In this document: piece after piece, positions 48,867-58,245 of the stretch
How positions within the stretch are numbered: the first letter of the stretch is position 1
Layout: each line of letters starts with the position of its first letter
Source: CAVQAH01 sp963784195
GTDB lineage: Bacteria > Acidobacteriota > Vicinamibacteria > Vicinamibacterales > 2-12-FULL-66-21
Assembly: GCA_963784195.1 (NCBI GenBank)
Contig: CAWARA010000020.1
Span: forward strand, 1,116,001 to 1,180,000
Length of the DNA stretch: 64,000 nucleotides
Direction of reading: 5' to 3'
Position numbers and translations under genes: made by a program
The notes under the pieces: generated by a model
Database searches by the model: none
What the model was told of the DNA's origin: nothing
Seen by the model: only the letters and a program-made list of their open reading frames with translations

Positions 48867-49319
48867 CTAGCGTCGCGGCGATTGGATCCAGTAGCGCGGC
48901 CCTGCCCCGCGTCGAGCGGCACGATCGCCTGGATTTGCGAACTGACAGCGATCGAGCGAAAGGCAGCCGCACCCAATGCACTCGGTAAGGCCATCCTTCA
49001 TCCGCTCGAGCTCGGCAATGCGCTCGTCGATGCGTTTCGTCCAGCTGCCGGACAACTTCGACCAGTCGGCGCGTTCCGGCGCGCGGTTGCGCGGCAGCCT
49101 CGCGAGCTCCACGCGGATCTCCTCCAGGGACAATCCGATCTTCTGCGCGAACACGATGAACGCCACGCGACGGAGCACGCTCCGCGGATAGCGCCGGTGG
49201 CCTGAATCGGTCCGTTCGGACGCGATCAGGTTCTGATCTTCGTAAAAGCGCAATGCGGAGGCTGCCACGCCGCTGCGCGCTGCCACCTCGCCAATAGTCA
49301 GCACGTCACTCACAGCCAC
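48867..49319 (-). CDS. soxR: Redox-sensing MerR-family regulator SoxR
   Basis: About 150 residues. N-terminal MerR winged helix LTIGEVAARSGVAASALRFY, EDQNLIASERTDSGHRRY and the dimer helix FIVFAQKIGLSLEEIRVELA. The C-terminal [2Fe-2S] ligands follow the exact SoxR spacing C-x2-C-x-C-x5-C in CIGCGCLSLDRC. It senses redox-cycling compounds or superoxide and activates by DNA distortion (established). GTG 49319 is preferred; GTG 49313 is possible, and the open frame from 49355 overlaps the SoxR box. It is divergent from the SDR-queA pair, with a matching operator in between. Confidence 0.95.
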   Translation of the reverse strand: MAVSDVLTIGEVAARSGVAASALRFYEDQNLIASERTDSGHRRYPRSVLRRVAFIVFAQKIGLSLEEIRVELARLPRNRAPERADWSKLSGSWTKRIDERIAELERMKDGLTECIGCGCLSLDRCQFANPGDRAARRGAGPRYWIQSPRR

Positions 49320-49339
49320 TAGTTTCCGGCATTTCCTGC

Positions 49340-49370
49340 TTGACTTCAAGTGCACTTGAAGTTCGATCCT
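49340..49370 (+). promoter_or_regulatory. SoxR box and 19-bp-spaced promoter
   Basis: ACTTCAAGTGCACTTGAAGT (49343-49362) is a perfect 20-bp palindrome close to the enterobacterial SoxR consensus CCTCAAGTTAACTTGAGG. It lies between TTGACT (49340-49345) and GATCCT (49365-49370), 19 bases apart, the overlong spacer that MerR-type activators correct. It points toward the SDR gene at 49408. Confidence 0.85.
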
Positions 49371-49407
49371 TGACTAGTGATGGAACTTTCGAGGGAAGGG
49401 AACGCTG

Positions 49408-50136
49408 ATGACTGAACGAACTCGGATCGCTCTCGTGACTGGTGCCAGCAGAGGCCTGGGACTGGTGATTGCCCGTGTCCTGGCGCGTCGCGGATACAGC
49501 CTCGTGATCGGTGGCCGCGATCGCGACACTCTCGCCATCGCCGCCGACGAACTGGCGCGTGACGCGCCAGACGTCCTCCAGGTGGACGGTGACGTTGCAG
49601 CGGCCCCAGTACGCGCGAGATTGATCGACGCGGCGCGGCAACTGGGCGGTCTGAACGTGCTCGTCAATAACGCGTCGGAGCTGGGCGCTATCGGACCGCT
49701 CGAAGCGTTCGACGTCTTGCGTTTCGGACGGATCTTTCCCGTGAACGTCGGCGCGCCGATGAGCTTGATCCAACTGGCGCTGCCGCTGCTCATCAAGCGC
49801 CAGGGGCTCATCGTCAACATCACGAGTGACGCGGCGACAGCCGCCTATCCCGGATGGGGGCCGTACGGCGCGTCCAAAGCCGCCCTTGAGCTGCTGACAC
49901 GCACGCTTGCGGCCGAGCTGCGCGGGCAGAACGTGTCGGCGATTCTCGTGGATCCAGGAGACATGCGCACGCGCATGCACCAGGAGGCGTTTCCCGGTGA
50001 GGACATCTCGGATCGGCCACTGCCGGAGGTCACCGCGCCGTTCTGGCACTGGCTGTTCGATCAGGATCCCGATGCCATTCGCGGCCAACGGTTCGCGGCG
50101 CAACAGGAGGATGCGCGATGGCTGCAGCAGGCGTGA
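49408..50136 (+). CDS. Short-chain dehydrogenase/reductase
   Basis: A 242-residue NAD(P)-dependent oxidoreductase. Cofactor motif TGASRGLGLVIARVLARRG, NNAS in LVNNASELGAIG, catalytic Ser in NITSDAATAA and the Tyr-x3-Lys pair in YGASKAALELL. The Arg after the glycine motif (GGRDRD) favours NADPH. It is the first gene after the SoxR-controlled promoter, so it probably reduces a redox-cycling quinone or aldehyde, though substrate is not readable. It overlaps queA by 19 bases, so the two are translated together. Confidence 0.93.
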   Translation: MTERTRIALVTGASRGLGLVIARVLARRGYSLVIGGRDRDTLAIAADELARDAPDVLQVDGDVAAAPVRARLIDAARQLGGLNVLVNNASELGAIGPLEAFDVLRFGRIFPVNVGAPMSLIQLALPLLIKRQGLIVNITSDAATAAYPGWGPYGASKAALELLTRTLAAELRGQNVSAILVDPGDMRTRMHQEAFPGEDISDRPLPEVTAPFWHWLFDQDPDAIRGQRFAAQQEDARWLQQA

Positions 50137-51203
50137 TTGATGCGTTCCCGCTGCCCACGCATCTCGAGGCAGCCGAACCGCCCGAAGCCCGCGGCCTGAA
50201 GCGGGACGACGTGCGGCTTCTGGTCTCGCACATAGAGGCCGACACGATCTTCCATTCCCGCTTCTGCGAGTTGCCGCGGTGGCTCGTGCCCGGGGACGTC
50301 CTGGTCGTCAACACGAGCGGAACACTGAAGGCAGCGCTGCCGGCACGAATAGGAGGCGACAGGTTCGAGCTGCACCTCTCCACCCGGTTGCCCGGAAATC
50401 TCTGGGCGATTGAGGTGCGACGCCCGGGCCCTTCAGCCTCGCTCCCCTATCGCCACGCACGCGCGGGGACCTCGTTCGAGCTGGAGGACGGCGGCCGCAT
50501 CACGATTCTCGCGCCGTATCCGCTTGTAGACACGATGGAGGCGCAGTCGCGCTTGTGGATCGCGGCCCTGCAATTCGACGAACCAGTCTTCTCGTATCTC
50601 GAACGTTTCGGTAGCCCGATTCGATACAGCTACGTCAGAGGATCGTGGCCGGAATCGATGTATCAGACGGTCTTCGCCACCGAACCGGGCAGCGCCGAGA
50701 TGCCGTCCGCAGGGCGGCCGTTTACTCCGGAGTTGGTCACGCGGCTCGTCTCCCTCGGCGTTCAGATCGCGCCAGTGTTGTTGCACACAGGTGTCGCGAG
50801 TCTGGAAGATCACGAGGCGCCCTACGAGGAGTACTTTCGCGTCACGCCCGAAACGGCCGAGCGCATCAACACCGCGAGGCGCTCCGGCCATCGTGTGGTC
50901 GCGGTCGGTACGACAGTCGTTCGCGCGCTCGAGACTGTCACCGACAATCGGGGAATTACCTCTCCGGGGGAGGGTTGGACGAACCTCGTGATTACTCGAG
51001 AACGGCCTCTACGCACGGTGACCGGTTTGATCACCGGCTTTCACGAACCGCACGCCACGCATCTCGCGATCGTCCATCAGGCCATTGCCGCGGCTGGCGG
51101 CGACGCACCGGCCTCGCACCTCGCGCGCGCCTATGCCGAGGCGCAACGGGCTGGATACTTGTGGCACGAGTTCGGCGACTCGCATTTGATTATCGGGAAG
51201 TAG
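50118..51203 (+). CDS. queA: S-adenosylmethionine:tRNA ribosyltransferase-isomerase-like protein QueA
   Basis: A 361-residue protein of the QueA family, which transfers the ribosyl group of SAM onto preQ1-modified tRNA to make epoxyqueuosine. Characteristic stretches are PGDVLVVNTSGTLKAALPAR, ERFGSPIRYSYVRGSWPESM, YQTVFATEPGSAEMPSAGRP, HTGVASLEDHEAPYEEYF, VVAVGTTVVRALETV and GLITGFHEPHATHLAIVHQA. Length is normal. The N-terminus (DAFPLPTHLEAAEPPEARGL) resembles the variant QueA-like paralogues of actinobacteria and acidobacteria rather than the E. coli enzyme. Its place in a SoxR-controlled unit with an SDR is unusual; no tgt or queG is adjacent. Confidence 0.9.
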   Translation: MAAAGVIDAFPLPTHLEAAEPPEARGLKRDDVRLLVSHIEADTIFHSRFCELPRWLVPGDVLVVNTSGTLKAALPARIGGDRFELHLSTRLPGNLWAIEVRRPGPSASLPYRHARAGTSFELEDGGRITILAPYPLVDTMEAQSRLWIAALQFDEPVFSYLERFGSPIRYSYVRGSWPESMYQTVFATEPGSAEMPSAGRPFTPELVTRLVSLGVQIAPVLLHTGVASLEDHEAPYEEYFRVTPETAERINTARRSGHRVVAVGTTVVRALETVTDNRGITSPGEGWTNLVITRERPLRTVTGLITGFHEPHATHLAIVHQAIAAAGGDAPASHLARAYAEAQRAGYLWHEFGDSHLIIGK

Positions 51204-51205
51204 TG

Positions 51206-51790
51206 TCAGCCGTGTCGCAGCGTGGTGACCGGGTCGAGACGCGCGGCCCGGCGTGCGGGCAGAAAGCTGGCCGCCGACGCACTCGACACAAGAATGAGAC
51301 CCACCACGATCAGCGTCGGTGGATCGACGAGCTGGACGCCGAACAACTGGCTCTGAATCACGCGACCGACGGCAAACGCTCCGACCAGGCCAATCACAAG
51401 GCCCGCCAATGCGAGGGCCAGGGTCCGGCCCACGATCTGACGCAACACATCTCCGGGCTGCGCGCCAAGCGCCATGCGAATCCCAATCTCGCGTGTCCGT
51501 TCGGCGACGGTATGGCTCATCACGCCAAACACACCGGTGACGGCGAGCACGAGCGCGATGCACGCGAACAGTGCGAGCAGCGCCGTATAGAACCTGGGAC
51601 GCGCGATGGATCCAGCGTGAAGCTGCTCGAGCTGCACCAGTGCCGACATCGCGATATTCGCATCGAGCCGTTGGAGCACGCCACGGACCGACGGCGCGAG
51701 GGCGACTGGAGTGTTCGCGGTGCGAAAGACGATCCAGACCGATCGAACAGGGCGCTGAGCATTCGGAAGAAAGAGCTGCGGCGCTGTCTG
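51206..51790 (-). CDS. ADOP permease, C-terminal part (after frameshift)
   Basis: Continuation of the permease starting at 53939: TAPQLFLPNAQRPVRSVWIV, FRTANTPVALAPSVRGVLQR, then the final three helices (FYTALLALFACIALVLAVTG, LALALAGLVIGLVGAFAVGR, LIVVGLILVSSASAASFLPA) and the hallmark ARRAARLDPVTTLRHG. One extra C in GGGCCAGACA (minus strand, 51790-51791) separates it from the upstream frame. It converges on queA with 2 bp between stops. Confidence 0.88.
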   Translation of the reverse strand, partial: QTAPQLFLPNAQRPVRSVWIVFRTANTPVALAPSVRGVLQRLDANIAMSALVQLEQLHAGSIARPRFYTALLALFACIALVLAVTGVFGVMSHTVAERTREIGIRMALGAQPGDVLRQIVGRTLALALAGLVIGLVGAFAVGRVIQSQLFGVQLVDPPTLIVVGLILVSSASAASFLPARRAARLDPVTTLRHG

Positions 51791-51791
51791 G

Positions 51792-53939
51792 CCCTCTGGG
51801 GTCTCCCTGCAGCACATCAGCAACCACGCCGACGACCTCCCGCACGCCACTCATGCGAACGCGTTTGCCGATCGGGTTCCCATCGGGGAACCAGCGTCGC
51901 ACAGCCGCTTCGTTGATCACCGCGACCGCCGGCGCTTCGTCGTGATCGCGATCTGTGAAATCACGTCCGAGGACGAGCCTCGCGCCAATCGTCCGGAAAT
52001 AGTCAGGCGTAACGCTCACGACTCCAATCTCAGGGTTGACGTCCGGTGGCGGCGGGGGCGCTCCTTCCACGCTGAACGTCAGGCGCGGACCCGGACCGCT
52101 CATGGGCAGCAGCGTCGTCGCTGCGGCGGCTGTGACACCGGGCACAGTGCGAAGCGCCGCTTCGAGCTCGTTGACCCTGGCGCGAACCATCTGCAGGTCG
52201 TAGCCGCGACCGAACAGGGCAACCCGGAACGCCATCGCATCTGTGGCGACGAACCCCGGTGCGACTCGCGTCAGCGCGACCAGACTGCGGAGCAGGAGGC
52301 CGGCACCGATCAGAAGCACAACGGCAAGCGCTATTTCGGCCACGACAAGACCTGCGCGTGCCCGTTGTGTCCGGCGATCGGCGCCACCAATCCGACCACT
52401 TGCTCGTAACCCGCCGGCGCGTGGCCCGGTGGCCTGCAACGCCGGCCACGCGCCAAAGGCGAGGCTGGCGAGAAGAGCGATCGCGAACGTGAAGAGCAAG
52501 ACCGTGCGGTCCAGCCTGATCTCCTCGAGGCGCGGAATATCGGCAGGTTGCGCGGCCACGAGAGCCTGCGTCCCGGTGTAGGCAAGCGCCAAACCGATCG
52601 CCCCGCCAATCAGGCCGACGGCAACGGCCTCCGTGAGGAGCTGGCGCAGCAGGCGGCTGCGTCCGGCGCCGAGCGCGGCGCGGACCGTCAGCTCTTCGTG
52701 CCGCGCCGATGCTCGCGCCAGCATCAAGCTCGCGACGTTCGCGCACGCGATCAGCAGGATGAAGCCAACCGCGCCGAGCAGAACGAGCAATGGCTTGCGG
52801 ACGTCGCCGACGATGAGCTCCCGTGCGGAGACTGCATTCATCGACAACCCTTCGGTCCCCTGCGGAGATGTCGATTGCACGTCGAGGGCGATCCGGCGCA
52901 GGTCCTCATCAATCCGGGAGGAACGGACCCCGGCCCTGGCCCTGGCAAGCACACCGAGGAAGCGCGAGTTCCGCTGCGCTGCTGTCGCGCTGTACGCCTC
53001 GCCGTATTCGATCGGCAAATACACGTCCGCCTCGCTCGGCAGCCGGGCGCCAGGCACGTCGGCGGGCAGTCGCACGCCCTGGCCGAGCACGCCCACGATC
53101 GAATACGAGAGGCCTCCCACCGAAATCGCGCGGCCGATGGCGCCGCTGTCGCCGCCGAACGCACGTTGCCAGAAACCGTAGTCGAGTATCGCGACGCGAT
53201 TCCGCCCTGGGCTGTTCTCTTCCGCCAGGAAGCCACGACCGAAGACGACCGGCATGCCGAGCATGTCGAAGAGTCCACCGCTGATGCTGGCCACGCGCAC
53301 TTCACGAGGGTCGCCGCCGCCAAGCATGGTGACGACGCCGGAGGTGTACGCCTCGACCTGATCGAACACGCGGGTCTGCTCGCGGACGCTCATGAAGTCG
53401 GGCGCGGACAGCGTCGTGTATGCCTTGCCGTCCGGATAGACCATCCGCAGGCGATACAACCGGTTCGCATGCTTGAAGGGCAGCGACTCGAGCAGCACCC
53501 CGTGGACGACGCTGAAGATCGCGCTGTTGGCGCCAATCCCCAGCGCCAGTGTCAACACGGCCGCGGCCGCGAAGCCGGGTTGCCTGGAGAAGGTCCGTGC
53601 GGCGTACCGCAGGTCCTGCCAGAAATCAGTGAGCAGGTGTCCTGTTGCGGCTCCCGGTGGGGGCGAGGGCCGCGCATTCGACTGCCGCAGCGGCGCCATG
53701 TATCGGGCCAGCAGGTCGCCGGATCTGAATTCGGCGAGCGTCAGGCGTACCGCTTCGTCCTCTGGCTTGCCTCCCGCGACCAACTCCCGGCAGCGATCGT
53801 CGAGGTGGTCCGAGAGTTCGTCGACGATCTCGGCTTCGCGGGCCGGGGAAAGAGCCAACGGGGATAGCCGGGCCCGCACTTCGCGTGCCCACCTGGCCCT
53901 GAGCGACTCGTCATTCGCCGGTATCGAAGGGTCAGGCAT
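51792..53939 (-). CDS. ADOP ABC permease, N-terminal part (PadR-linked)
   Basis: With the C-terminal part it forms a permease of about 910 residues. A helical N-domain (RLSPLALSPAREAEIVDELS, DHLDDRCRELVAGGKPEDEA) precedes VLTLALGIGANSAIFSVVHG, a MacB core, the middle helices (VLLGAVGFILLIACANVASL, LLTEAVAVGLIGGAIGLALA) and a second core to VREVVGVVADVLQGDPRG. After 51792 the printed frame runs on to 51009 as nonsense over queA. ATG 53939 overlaps the PadR stop by 8 bases. Probable substrate is unknown; the PadR pairing suggests a drug or signal-responsive exporter. Confidence 0.92.
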
Positions 53940-54285
53940 GTTTACCACTCGTGACGCGCCGCACCGCTTCGACGAACGCATCCCAGGTCTTTCGCTGCTC
54001 CGCCAGCACGCGGCGGCCCACCGGCGTCACTTTGTAGAATCGGCGGCGCCGCTCGGCGGGCTTTTCAACCCAGATGCCCTTGATCCAGCCGCGCTCTTCG
54101 AGGCGATAGAGCAACGGATAGAGCGAATCGATATGGAACGTCAGCTGGCCGCCCGACTGGGTATGAATCAGCTTGCTCAGCTCGTAGCCGTGCCGCGGCC
54201 GCGCGTCGAGCAGCGACAGGATGAGCAACTCGGCGGAGCCTCGCTTCAGCTCGCGATCGAGGGCCCGGGTATTCATATCTGACAT
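53932..54285 (-). CDS. PadR-family transcriptional regulator (second copy)
   Basis: A 117-residue repressor: LDRELKRGSAELLILSLLDA, RPRHGYELSKLIHTQSGGQL, DSLYPLLYRLEERGWIKGIW and RRRRFYKVTPVGRRVLAEQ. It is only distantly similar to the PadR at 40845, so each permease has its own regulator. ATG 54285 lies 8 bases downstream of a perfect TATAAT, so its message is probably leaderless. First gene of a PadR-ADOP operon with an 8-bp overlap. Confidence 0.95.
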   Translation of the reverse strand: MSDMNTRALDRELKRGSAELLILSLLDARPRHGYELSKLIHTQSGGQLTFHIDSLYPLLYRLEERGWIKGIWVEKPAERRRRFYKVTPVGRRVLAEQRKTWDAFVEAVRRVTSGKHA

Positions 54286-54293
54286 GAGCAGAC

Positions 54294-54321
54294 ATTATAT
54301 GAACAGGTATCCGTGGATCAA
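54294..54321 (-). promoter_or_regulatory. Promoter of the PadR-ADOP operon (leaderless)
   Basis: On the minus strand TTGATC (54316-54321), 16 bases, then TATAAT (54294-54299). Only 8 bases separate TATAAT from ATG 54285, so the start of transcription falls at or next to the start codon. Confidence 0.7.
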
Positions 54322-54447
54322 GCTGCCGATAACTCCGTCACGTAACCGGCCCTGGCGCCCGGAACGCCGCGATGGTTCGCAGAACGCTGTAAGATGACGG
54401 GTTCAGCCTTCTGTCGGGTCAGGCGTTCAGAAGCACCGGAGCGGATA

Positions 54448-56135
54448 ATGCTCTCCCCAGCACGAGAACTCGAGTTCCTCAAGTTTCTCGACAACCTGAG
54501 TCAGTACGTGCGGTCGACGCGCGAACCGCGAAAGGCGCTTGCCTTTGCGCTTCGGGAGAGCCGCGACTTCTTTCAGGCGGCGAGCGGCTGTATCGCGGTC
54601 GCGTACGCTGGCGAACAGGACGCGCGTCTGTTCCTCGCCGTGCCGCGTGAAGACGACTGGGATCTGCGCCACATCGGCCGTTTCATTCGGCATACCCGGC
54701 CGCCGGTTCGCAGCGACGTGATGCTCGCGCCGGTCAGGCGGCGCGGCGCGGCCTGGGGCGCCATGGCGTTCAAACGATCGAGGCCACCGTTCGACCATGA
54801 CGACGGCCGGATGCTGGCGCGGATTACGGCGGTTATCTCGGATGCCATTCAGTCGATGGATCGCGAACGGATGCTGGAAGTGCGCGACCGGATCGACCGG
54901 CGGATCATGGAGCTGATCCATCCGAAAGACCTCTTCTATCAGATCCTGGATGGCCTTCGGTCCCTCACGCACTACGACCATTCATCGGCGCTGTTGATCC
55001 GCGAGCGTGGCGAGAACGCGCTTCGCGTGGTCGCCGAGCAGGTGGCGTGGACGAAAGCGCGGAGCCGTCATATCGGCCTCGTGCTGCCCATCGACGCCGA
55101 GCTCCAGCCCGCGCTGACCTCGGCCGAGATCCAGGGATTCGATCGGTACGAGGATGAATGGCGCGCGTGGACGGGCAAACCGGTGGTGCAACTCGCCGAG
55201 CTGCTCGACTACAATCGCGACGGGCAGGACGGTGCGGACGCGCGCGAGGCATCCATGCTGTGCGCGCCGCTCGTCGCCCGCGACGGCATGATTGGCATTC
55301 TCAAGGTGGCATCGCGCCATCCCGGTCGATTGAAGCCCTTCGATGCCGAGCTGGTCGACCGCTTCCGCTCCCAGGCCGCAGTCGCCATACAGAATCTCAC
55401 GCGCACCGAGTCCCTGCAGGCGCGCATGCTGACGGCCGAACGGAAGCACGCGATGGCCGACCTCGCGCGAACCGTCTCGCACGACGTGAACAACGCGCTC
55501 GGAGCCATGCTGCCGCTCATCCAGCAGATGCAGGCGGACCTCGAGGGCGGCCGGATGGACCGTGCGGTGTATCTCGAGGATCTCGATCAGGTACAGAAGT
55601 CGGTGCAGGCATGCCGACGGATCTTCGGCGGCATGCTGTCGTTCGCGCGCGGTGGAGCGCGCCGGAACCACCACGGCGAGGTCTCGCCCGCGCTGGAAAC
55701 GACGCTCGCCGTGCTCAAGGACGGCATGGAGCGGCGAGGAATCAACCTGGTCGTGGAGGCAGTCGACGACCTTCCGCCGGTGGCCTGCGGACAGAGCGAC
55801 CTCGAGCAGGTGTTCTTGAACCTCCTGACGAACGCGCGCGAGGCCAGCTCTCAGGGAGGGCAGGTGACCGGTACGTGTGGAGCCCGAACCCGGACGCATC
55901 GCCATCACCGTCGACGACACCGGCAGCCGGAATCCCGCCGGAGGACCTGCCCCGCGTCTTCGAACCGTTCTTCACTACGAAGATCAATGGCAACGGACTG
56001 GGCCTCTCCATCTGCCGCTCGATTCTGTGGGAGGTGGGCGGTACGCTGACCGTTGAGAGCGAGGTGGAGAGAGGCACGCGTGTTCTCGTCACCGTGCCGT
56101 GGGCGGTATCCACTCGCGCGCGGGCGACCCAATGA
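54448..56135 (+). CDS. GAF-domain sensor histidine kinase (two frameshifts)
   Basis: A cytosolic kinase of about 561 residues after correction. Two GAF-like domains fill residues about 20-320 (SREFFQA-type SRDFFQAASGCIAVAYAG, LFYQILDGLRSLTHYDHSS). Then HisKA with phospho-His in ARTVSHDVNNALGAML, N box QVFLNLLTNAREASSQGG, and in the third frame GIPPEDLPRVFEPFFTTK and GNGLGLSICRSILWEVGG. Two extra bases, a G at 55870-55871 and a C at 55927-55928, account for both shifts; corrected text is QVTVRVEPEPGRIAIT then VDDTGSGIPPEDL. ATG 54448 follows GGAGCGG. Its stop overlaps the next gene (ATGA). Confidence 0.9.
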
Positions 56136-57256
56136 AGAGGCCGGCCCGCATCCTGGTGGTCGATGACGAACCCGGCATGGTTCGCGCCGTGGAGCGCGTC
56201 CTCAGCGGCCTGCACGAGGTGGTGGGGAGCCACTCGTCGCAGGAAGCGCTCGCGATCGCGAGGCAGTTCGATCCGGACCTCGTCATTCTCGACGTGAGGA
56301 TGCCGGAAATCGACGGCTTCGAGCTGATGGCGCGAATGAAAGCCGCGCACCCCGGCGTCGACATCATCGTGATGACCGGCAGCCTCGATGATCTCGACCA
56401 GAAGTTGATCCGCGCCATCCGGGGACGCGCGTTCTATTTCATCCAGAAGCCGTTCGACCGCGAGGTGCTGCAGACCCTCGTCGAGCGCTGCATCGAGCTG
56501 CGCTGGCGCCGCCTCGAGAGCCGCCACCACGTCGATCGGCTCGAGCGGGAGCTCGCCGACGCCCGGGCGTTCCAGCAAGGACTCCTTCCCCTTCCTGAGA
56601 TGGTCATCGATGATCTTGCCGTCTCGTGCCGATACGAGTCGTGCGCGGAGCTCGGCGGCGATCTCTGCGACTACGTATCCCTCGGCTCGGGACGCGTGGC
56701 GCTGCTCATGGCCGACGTCATGGGACACGGCGTCTCGGCCGCGATGCTGACCGGAGTGGTCAAATCCGCCTTTCGCGCCTCCAACCCTGACGGCTACGAA
56801 CCGCGCGCCATGGTCCACCGGCTCTGGAACAACATGGACGCATTCGGATCCGAACGGTTCGTGACGCTCATCGCAGCCGTCGTGTCGCTGAACGAGCGGC
56901 GTGTCGACTACGTCAACGCCGGACATCCATCCGGACTGCTGTTCAGCAAGGGGGGTGGCGTATCCCTTCTCGCGAGCAGTGGTCCGCTCGTGTCTCCGGC
57001 GTTCCCAGGGTGTACGTGGGAACAGCGGAGCGTCTCCTTCGAACCCGGCGATCTCCTCTTTCTGTACACCGACGGAGTGTCGGACGCACTCGCCGGCCAG
57101 GACGATTTAGGTGATGAGGCTCTCGCCCAGATGATTCAGCGACAGGCGAATCGGGATGGGGCCTTGCTCGATTCGGTCCTCGCCGGGGTACGGGAGCGGT
57201 TCGGCGGGCGGCCGCAGCCTGACGATCTGACGCTCCTGACCGCAGCCATGCGGTGA
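56132..57256 (+). CDS. Response regulator with PP2C-type (SpoIIE/RsbU) phosphatase output
   Basis: A 374-residue regulator. Receiver: ILVVDDEPGMVRAVERVL, phospho-Asp in LVILDVRMPEIDGFEL, Thr and Lys at VMTGSLDD and FIQKPFDREVL. A coiled linker (HHVDRLERELADARAFQQGL) leads to a PP2C-like SpoIIE domain: CAELGGDLCDY, VALLMADVMGHGVSAAMLTG, YVNAGHPSGLLF and FLYTDGVSDALAGQDD with metal-binding Asp residues. Such proteins dephosphorylate anti-sigma antagonists or release a second signal. Translationally coupled to the GAF kinase, its likely phosphodonor. No anti-sigma kinase or antagonist is adjacent. Confidence 0.95.
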   Translation: MKRPARILVVDDEPGMVRAVERVLSGLHEVVGSHSSQEALAIARQFDPDLVILDVRMPEIDGFELMARMKAAHPGVDIIVMTGSLDDLDQKLIRAIRGRAFYFIQKPFDREVLQTLVERCIELRWRRLESRHHVDRLERELADARAFQQGLLPLPEMVIDDLAVSCRYESCAELGGDLCDYVSLGSGRVALLMADVMGHGVSAAMLTGVVKSAFRASNPDGYEPRAMVHRLWNNMDAFGSERFVTLIAAVVSLNERRVDYVNAGHPSGLLFSKGGGVSLLASSGPLVSPAFPGCTWEQRSVSFEPGDLLFLYTDGVSDALAGQDDLGDEALAQMIQRQANRDGALLDSVLAGVRERFGGRPQPDDLTLLTAAMR

Positions 57257-57325
57257 CTACTGAAACAGGACGCTCACTGTCAGTAACAACACGGCAAAGG
57301 TGATCATGGGATTCCGCAGAATTCG

Positions 57326-58156
57326 CTACCAGGGCGGGAGCGTCATATACAGGAAGTTGCGCACGTATTCGTCCTGCGATGCCATCAGCTCGGCGGCCGA
57401 GCCGCGGAAATGAATCCCGCCATTATGAAGGAGCATGAACTCAGCCGGCGCGGTGCCCTTCTCGTGCGCGTCGACGATCTCGATCGTGCCGTTCTTCCTG
57501 ATCGCATGGTGCGTCGCGATATAGAAGGCATCGCGGATCTGCTGCGTGACGAAGATTGACGTGAGACGCTCGAGATCGCGCAGCTTCACGATCTCTTCGT
57601 CCACCGTCGACGCGATGATCGGATCCAGGCCCGTCGTTGGATCGTCGAAGAGAACGATGCTGGGTTTCGGCGCCATCGCCCGGGCGATGGCGACACGCCT
57701 GCGCTGGCCGCCGGAGAGTTCTGACGGCATCCGGTCGATGAACTCGCCCAGCCCGATGAAACCGAGGACCTCCTCTACGCGCGCCTGCACCTGTTCCTCG
57801 GGCATGTGCATCTCTTCGGAGAGGCGGTAGCCGACGTTCTCGGCAACGGTCAGCGAGTCGAACAACGCGAGCTCCTGGAACACCATGCCGATATCGCCGC
57901 GCACCCGCATCAACTCCTGCTCAGGCATGGTGTCCACGCGCTCGCCGTTGACCCGGATGGCGCCGCCGTCCGGACGCATCAGGCCGAGAATCAGCTTGAG
58001 CGTCACGGACTTCCCAACACCGCTCGCGCCGAGCAGGATCGTCATCGTGCCCTTCGGGACCGTGAAGCTGAGGTCCTTCAGGATGACGTGATCGTCGAAA
58101 GCGAAGGATACGTGGTCGAACTCGACGGCTGGCGGCGCGTTCTGCTCGTCAGCCAT
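57326..58156 (-). CDS. MlaF-like ABC transporter ATP-binding protein
   Basis: A 276-residue ATPase of the MCE/Mla lipid-transport group. Walker A GASGVGKS, Q-loop GMVFQELALFDSLTVAENVG, signature LSGGQRRRVAIARAMA, Walker B SIVLFDDPTTGLDP and switch TQQIRDAFYIATHH, where the typical switch His is shifted. The ending LYMTLPPW differs from Enterobacteria. The start ATG 58156 (MADEQNAPPAVEFDHV) matches the family; 58192 is an open extension. Neither the MlaE permease nor an MCE protein is encoded here, so its partners must be elsewhere. Confidence 0.88.
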   Translation of the reverse strand: MADEQNAPPAVEFDHVSFAFDDHVILKDLSFTVPKGTMTILLGASGVGKSVTLKLILGLMRPDGGAIRVNGERVDTMPEQELMRVRGDIGMVFQELALFDSLTVAENVGYRLSEEMHMPEEQVQARVEEVLGFIGLGEFIDRMPSELSGGQRRRVAIARAMAPKPSIVLFDDPTTGLDPIIASTVDEEIVKLRDLERLTSIFVTQQIRDAFYIATHHAIRKNGTIEIVDAHEKGTAPAEFMLLHNGGIHFRGSAAELMASQDEYVRNFLYMTLPPW

Positions 58157-58245
58157 TACTGGCACCCGCTCATCACAGGGAATCATACCCAACAGCTATC
58201 GATCGGTTAGAAGGGGCTAGGGGATCAAATGACGTCGGCCGCGAC

